Assembly (NCBI GenBank): GCA_030765055.1
Contig: CM060953.1
Location: 184,221,898 to 184,285,897 of the forward strand
Origin: Mantis religiosa
Taxonomy: Eukaryota > Arthropoda > Insecta > Mantodea > Mantidae
Length of the DNA stretch: 64,000 bases
Reading direction: 5' to 3'
Position numbers and translations under genes: made by a program. Numbering within the stretch: the stretch's first letter is position 1; every line of letters starts with the position of its first letter. Positions 59,774 through 64,000 of this stretch are shown piece after piece. The notes under the pieces are model-generated. The model was not told the origin of the DNA and made no database searches. It saw only the letters and a program-made list of their open reading frames with translations.

Positions 59774-60592
59774 CTAACTGCCATCTATCGGGGACAACAC
59801 AAACTTATTGATGATGTCTATAGGAGGGATATCAAAATTCATTACGCGATCCTTATTTTTCAAAATAAATATCTTCTCCCAAACCATTAAATCTATCGGT
59901 TCCTTCAATTGTTTCAATAATTTAACCTCTGGATCCACTTCATGATTATATGACCAAAAATGATCAGCCACTGCCGATTTCTCGGTCTGTCTATATTTAA
60001 TATTTCTAAAATGTTCTTTCGCTCTGGTTTCTAAATTACGCTTGGTTCTACCAATATAGATCTTATCGCATTCTAAACAGTTAACTTGATAAATACCAGA
60101 TTTTTTGCTGTCTGAAATTTCGTCTTTTTTAGAAAACTGTAGCAAATTCTTTATACTGTAATTATTATGAGGTGCTAGTATTATACCCACTTCTTTGAAA
60201 ATCTTTTGGAACTTTTTATTTGCCCACGGATGATAAGTAAATTTTTTGAAAATATAATCCTCTTTTACTTTTTTAAGAGTGGAAACATCATTAACATTTT
60301 TTTGATATTTAAATTTTTCCATTCTTCTGATGATAAAATCTTTATTAAAGCCGTTAATTAAAGCAGTGTTTACAATATGTTTATATTCCGCATTAAATTC
60401 TTCTTCATTTAGAGGTATGTTTATCAATCTGTAAATCAAACTATTAAAAACAGCAAATTTATGTGACATAGGGTTAAAACTTTTATTTTTGATATAATTA
60501 TCCGTGTGAGTTGACTTTCTATAGATGCCAAAACTTAATTTATTGTTATTTTTCATTTCTTTAATTAACGGCTTTAATAAAGATTTTATCAT
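59774..60592 (-). CDS. PLE family F, linker + GIY-YIG endonuclease (5'-truncated)
   Basis: 272 codons, open to the stop. KEMKNNNKLSFGIYRKSTHT corresponds to residues from about 562 of the full-length family B protein; then INGFNKDFIIRRMEKFKYQK, FKKFTYHPWANKKFQKIFKE, and a complete nuclease with GIYQVNCLECDKIYIGRTKR and NLETRAKEHFRNIKYRQTEK. RT is absent. The first ~11 codons come from the palindrome junction. No stops in the retained part, so little time has passed since insertion. Confidence 0.82.
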   Translation of the reverse strand: MIKSLLKPLIKEMKNNNKLSFGIYRKSTHTDNYIKNKSFNPMSHKFAVFNSLIYRLINIPLNEEEFNAEYKHIVNTALINGFNKDFIIRRMEKFKYQKNVNDVSTLKKVKEDYIFKKFTYHPWANKKFQKIFKEVGIILAPHNNYSIKNLLQFSKKDEISDSKKSGIYQVNCLECDKIYIGRTKRNLETRAKEHFRNIKYRQTEKSAVADHFWSYNHEVDPEVKLLKQLKEPIDLMVWEKIFILKNKDRVMNFDIPPIDIINKFVLSPIDGS

Positions 60593-61148
60593 CAGAAGAA
60601 TGGAAAAATTTAAATATCAAAAAAATGTTAATGATGTTTCCACTCTTAAAAAAGTAAAAGAGGATTATATTTTCAAAAAATTTACTTATCATCCGTGGGC
60701 AAATAAAAAGTTCCAAAAGATTTTCAAAGAAGTGGGTATAATACTAGCACCTCATAATAATTACAGTATAAAGAATTTGCTACAGTTTTCTAAAAAAGAC
60801 GAAATTTCAGACAGCAAAAAATCTGGTATTTATCAAGTTAACTGTTTAGAATGCGATAAGATCTATATTGGTAGAACCAAGCGTAATTTAGAAACCAGAG
60901 CGAAAGAACATTTTAGAAATATTAAATATAGACAGACCGAGAAATCGGCAGTGGCTGATCATTTTTGGTCATATAATCATGAAGTGGATCCAGAGGTTAA
61001 ATTATTGAAACAATTGAAGGAACCGATAGATTTAATGGTTTGGGAGAAGATATTTATTTTGAAAAATAAGGATCGCGTAATGAATTTTGATATCCCTCCT
61101 ATAGACATCATCAATAAGTTTGTGTTGTCCCCGATAGATGGCAGTTAG
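60525..61148 (+). CDS. PLE family F, GIY-YIG endonuclease (second arm of the palindrome)
   Basis: From INGFNKDFIIRRMEK (just after 60563) to the stop at 61148 the protein is identical to the minus-strand copy, including GIYQVNCLECDKIYIGRTKR. The first dozen codons (MPKLNLLLFF) are antisense of the other arm and are not native. A dead-end truncated copy: nuclease only. Confidence 0.82.
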   Translation: MPKLNLLLFFISLINGFNKDFIIRRMEKFKYQKNVNDVSTLKKVKEDYIFKKFTYHPWANKKFQKIFKEVGIILAPHNNYSIKNLLQFSKKDEISDSKKSGIYQVNCLECDKIYIGRTKRNLETRAKEHFRNIKYRQTEKSAVADHFWSYNHEVDPEVKLLKQLKEPIDLMVWEKIFILKNKDRVMNFDIPPIDIINKFVLSPIDGS

Positions 61149-61224
61149 ATAAGGAGCTATCCTTCAAACTCCGGTAGTGGTCAAGGTCAGTCCGTCAGTT
61201 AGTGGGCGAGTGTCAAGCTGAATG

Positions 61225-61266
61225 GCTGAGGATAAAGCAGATGTTTGCTTTGAAACCGGTCCCAGG
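61225..61266 (+). ncRNA. hammerhead-like motif, PLE family F
   Basis: Stem I TGG (61223-61225), CTGAGGA (61226-61232), stem II TAAAGCA/TGCTTT, GAAA (61252-61255), palindrome ACCGGT (61255-61260), C at position 17, CCA (61262-61264). U7 of the core is G. The mirror copy is on the minus strand at about 59650-59690. Confidence 0.55.
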
Positions 61267-61373
61267 AGTCAAATAAGATAAGTGAAGTTGTGTTACTAGT
61301 GTTTAGTTATTATTATTTATAACCTAGTTTACTTCACTGTCAGCAGCTTCAGTTTTTTACATAACGCTCTTTT

Positions 61374-61600
61374 GTTTCTGCAATGTGGTCAACCTCGAAA
61401 AACAGTTCAGCAAAATAGCGTGTAAGATAAGCGAAGATATCACAAGTAACGTTGCATCCTCTGAAAACATTCCTTAGTTTTGCCCACGCCAGCTCAATTG
61501 CATTCAGATCATAGTTATACGGAGGTAGACGAATAATAATGTGTCCCCTTTCAAGAGCCATAACATCCACAAATGTTCATACAAATGTAAGTCATTTTGT
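61374..61600 (-). pseudogene. DDE transposase relic interrupted by the PLE palindrome
   Basis: Frame 61570-61349 contains LERGHIIIRLPPYNYDLNAI, ELAWAKLRNVF, matching the LPPYxCxLNPIELxWxxxK signature of a Tc1/IS630-like DDE endonuclease family. It continues through ETKERYV into the target duplication, so the relic once extended left of 59609. Confidence 0.6.
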
Positions 61601-62474
61601 GATAAATGCTGATGTACATTACCACCACACTCATAACAAGGAAACTTTAACTACAAAGGGATAATGTTATATAATGAACTTCCAAATTCATTTAAACAAG
61701 CTGCATCATTAAAGCACTGTAAGAATAAGGTTAAGAAATTTTTGCATGCACACTGTTTTTATACAGTTAATGCATTTTTAGAACTATAACCATGTAAATG
61801 AGCACTGGAAGCATAGTACATTCACAAACCTGTAATATTTATATTATGACATTTCTTGTAGTAAATTAGTCTATGCAAATACCACATGAAACCATAGAAA
61901 AGCTGCTAACTGTGTATATTGTATGTAATCAATTTGACTTTATGTATATACTGTATTTATACATTTTGACGTGTCTCATAACATGTATACGTTGCCAAGG
62001 ACGAACTAAAATTGTAATTCTAACATACGATTGTTGTAAACTGGTTAGCTAATTAACCTCGAAATTGAGCAAAACCAAATATGGCAGACATGATAAAGCT
62101 TAGCGTATTAGCCACTAGATGTCAGTGTATAGTGCATTTCAGATTTCAAAGTTGTCATCTATGTTTACGGAGTTAAATGAAACTTACCAAATGAGGACTT
62201 GGAACCCGATTGCTCTTATTATCGAGCGCGTATAGTACATATTCTGGAAGTTCAATATAAAAGTTATCTTTTAAGTAGCCATATTATATTCTTTTAACTT
62301 TGAATCACCTTTGCAAATCTGATATTTTTTTTATATGCAGCAAGATACCATCTTTATCTCTCTCCCCTCTCTTTTCTGTCTATACATTAAGACCACCAAG
62401 TGAAGTGTCAACTTAGCCATGCATGTATTACTTAATACATGTTTTCCTAACAACTAAAAATTGGCTTGTTTCAG
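61601..62474. other. intron of the MARVEL gene, no feature recognised
   Basis: AT-rich. Ends with the polypyrimidine tract and acceptor tttcag at 62474. Confidence 0.45.
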
Positions 62475-62669
62475 ATCTCATCGGTAGCTTGCCTAGCTTG
62501 TCTCTGCTCTTCTGGGACGGTGAAGGTGGGACTGTTCATGCTTCCATTGATCGGCCGCCTACGCCTTATGATGTTTGTAACAGTGTTCAGCCTCCTTGTG
62601 ACGTGTTTATTCATTTTCCTGGACATATCACACATTGTTTATTTCTTTCCATTCAATTGGGGAAAAGTG
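62475..62669 (+). CDS. MARVEL-domain protein, second coding exon
   Basis: Phase 0 at both ends (acceptor gtttcag, donor gtgagt). Reads ISSVACLACLCSSGTVKVGL, FMLPLIGRLRLMMFVTVFSL, LVTCLFIFLDISHIVYFFPF, NWGKV: two hydrophobic helices joined by GRLRLMMF, the pattern of MARVEL domains in CKLF/CMTM and plasmolipin-like proteins, which are four-helix membrane proteins of vesicle traffic and apical membranes. The last helices should be encoded to the right of the window or in an exon I did not detect. I cannot assign a named orthologue. Confidence 0.85.
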
Positions 62670-63127
62670 GTGAGTTGTGACTAATATTTTAAAACTTAAA
62701 GACTGAATAGCTTTATAATTAATAGTCATATTTGTTAATATATGCTGAATAACTAATACAGGCTTTGTCCTTTTTACTTTTTCTACTAGAGGTATTAAAT
62801 TGGGAGGGTTTTGTATTTTACCCAAAAATTTGATGCTGAGGTTCCACCAGAAACACCTTGAATAAAATAAGCACTTTTAGGAAAAATGTTAGAGACTGAG
62901 GAAGCCAGTGAGAGGAAGGGAGAGACAGCGATAATTTAAAGTTGAAATGTTAGTGAAATACCAAATCTGGTATTTAAGTTTAGTATTTTCCAAAAATGCA
63001 ATCTAAAGCTTTCCAAGAAAATTCTCCCACCTTAAACTACCCTTTGCATTGGTAAGTTTTTGAAAATTTTGACTTTTTTAAAAAATGACTGAAATGATTT
63101 TGATTAAAACACCGGAAGTTATAGATA
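62670..63127. other. intron of the MARVEL gene
   Basis: No repeat or ORF; precedes a mariner insertion. Confidence 0.4.
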
Positions 63128-64000
63128 CGAGGGTCGGCTGGTAAGTCCTGGGCCTCACAATAATAAAAAAAAAAAACCATATTTTTTTCCTTTATTTCTC
63201 TACATAATCATTGCTCTAATTTAATTAAACCATCTCTGTAGTGCGATTTATCATGGACCTCAAAATTGCTGTTTACTGCATCAATAACCCCGTTGCTGTG
63301 AAATCTTGGTCCTCCTAGAAATTTTTTGAGGTTCAGGAACAAGTGGTAGTCACTGGGTGCTAGATCTGGTGAATAGGGTGGATGTTCAAGCAATACGAAC
63401 TTAAATTCGCACATTTTTCCCATTGCAATGACTGAACGATGGGCCATAGCTTTGCTGTGAAGAAACACAATTTTTTTTTTTCCGATGTGTAAGAATTATG
63501 ATGCAATGAAGCACAAAATTAATATAATTTTGAATTGAACTAATACTCAATGCTCCACTTATTGCTAGTATTTACCTAGGACGCATTTCGTTAAGATCTT
63601 CCTTACATTGAGTCAACAACAGCTGATGATGTTAGGAAGATCCTAACAAAATGCAATCTAGGTAAATACTACCAGTAAATGGAGCATTGAGTATTAGTTC
63701 GACTCAAAATTATATTAAGATTTTTTTCTTTGGCAAATAAAGTCTCTTTTCACCTCATTGCTCAAACGTTGCAGTAAGCTTGCGTAGTAGTCACCAGTGA
63801 TACTTTTACCCTTTCCCAAGTAATCAATAAAAATAAATCCCTATGCATCCCAGAAAACACTCGCCATAACCTTGTTAGCTGACAAAATTAACTTTGCCTA
63901 TCCTGGAATTGGTTCACCTGGCACAATCCAGTGTTTCAACTGTGATTTACTTTCTGGAGTGTAGTGATGCATCCAAGTTTCATTCATGGTAATCTGTCTC
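63128..64000 (-). pseudogene. mariner element (runs off the window), with nested PLE
   Basis: Left TIR cgagggtcggctggtaagtc follows TA at 63126-63127. Minus frame 63468-63208 encodes HSKAMAHRSVIAMGKMCEFK, LLEHPPYSPDLAPSDYHLFL and NLKKFLGGPRFHSNGV. The remainder continues at 63718 after a PLE insertion. It aligns with the copy at 51459. The catalytic HDN is altered (LHSKAMAH), so it is inactive. The 5' end lies past 64000. Confidence 0.85.
63480..63717. mobile_element. Penelope-like element family A, minimal head-to-head palindrome nested in mariner
   Basis: Two inverted arms of about 110 bp (actaatactcaatgctccac left; complement right) meet around 63605-63625. They carry only the terminus and ribozyme segment; no protein-coding part. 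The mariner at 51459 has the same place uninterrupted (acaatattttttctttggc), giving a paralogous empty site. The target is a T run, so the duplication length cannot be read. Confidence 0.8.

Larger units (their letters stand above)
59609..61361. mobile_element. Penelope-like element family F, head-to-head palindrome with 12-bp target duplication
   Basis: Flanked by taacgctctttt at 59597-59608 and 61362-61373. The left copy (minus sense) is about 950 bp and the right copy (plus sense) about 750 bp; their arms pair from about 59611-60360 with 60565-61320. About 200 bp present only in the left copy lie between, and the join lies in ctttaattaa, shared by both copies. Each end carries CTGAGGA, stem II, GAAA, palindrome ACCGGT and TGG/CCA stem I pairing. 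The target is a DDE transposase relic. The two arms are almost identical, so the event looks recent. Confidence 0.88.

Overview
This is a stretch of an animal nuclear genome, very probably an insect. It is AT-rich, has multi-kilobase introns with GT-AG boundaries, and holds several tRNA-derived SINE families, mariner, Tc1 and pogo elements, non-LTR relics and an unusually dense set of Penelope-like elements (PLEs). The species cannot be fixed from the sequence. No bacterial features, CRISPR arrays or rRNA genes were seen.

Host genes. (1) A VAC14 orthologue runs on the minus strand. Nine coding exons with matching phases lie between 34568 (start codon) and 5244. They encode about 454 residues, roughly the N-terminal 60% of the protein; the rest should lie beyond the left edge. 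Six of its introns exceed 3 kb and are filled with transposons. (2) About 350 bp upstream of VAC14, on the plus strand, there is a good start codon with a splice donor at 34919-34974 and a compatible next exon at 35076. This suggests a divergent gene with a shared promoter; I do not recognise its product. (3) A MARVEL-domain membrane protein is on the plus strand (exons ending at 56874 and 62669) and continues past the right edge. A small unrecognised plus-strand ORF (4721-4900) and a Myb/SANT-like fragment at the left edge are weaker candidates.

Mobile DNA makes up most of the rest. At least seven PLE families (called A to H here) are present. One copy, 53480-56214, has an uninterrupted 855-residue reverse transcriptase plus GIY-YIG endonuclease and a 12-bp target-site duplication. 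Several PLE families carry a hammerhead-ribozyme-like motif at the 3' end of the coding region. In these the short stem III is always a self-complementary hexamer, but a different one in each family. At least six PLE insertions are head-to-head palindromes made of two 5'-truncated copies. Four solo LTRs of one family, four mariner-type copies, a Tc1 relic, a pogo-type transposon with TA duplication, two Tigger-like relics, a Jockey/RTE-type relic, MITEs and five SINE families complete the picture. Nested insertions with identifiable target duplications give a relative order of events.

Layout: 1-5243 VAC14 intron 9, PLE and LTR rich; 5244-34568 VAC14 exons and transposon-filled introns; 34569-35163 divergent promoter and candidate second gene; 35164-56427 intergenic or intronic DNA with SINE arrays, non-LTR, Tc1, pogo, mariner and the intact PLE; 56428-64000 MARVEL gene with a PLE palindrome and a nested mariner.
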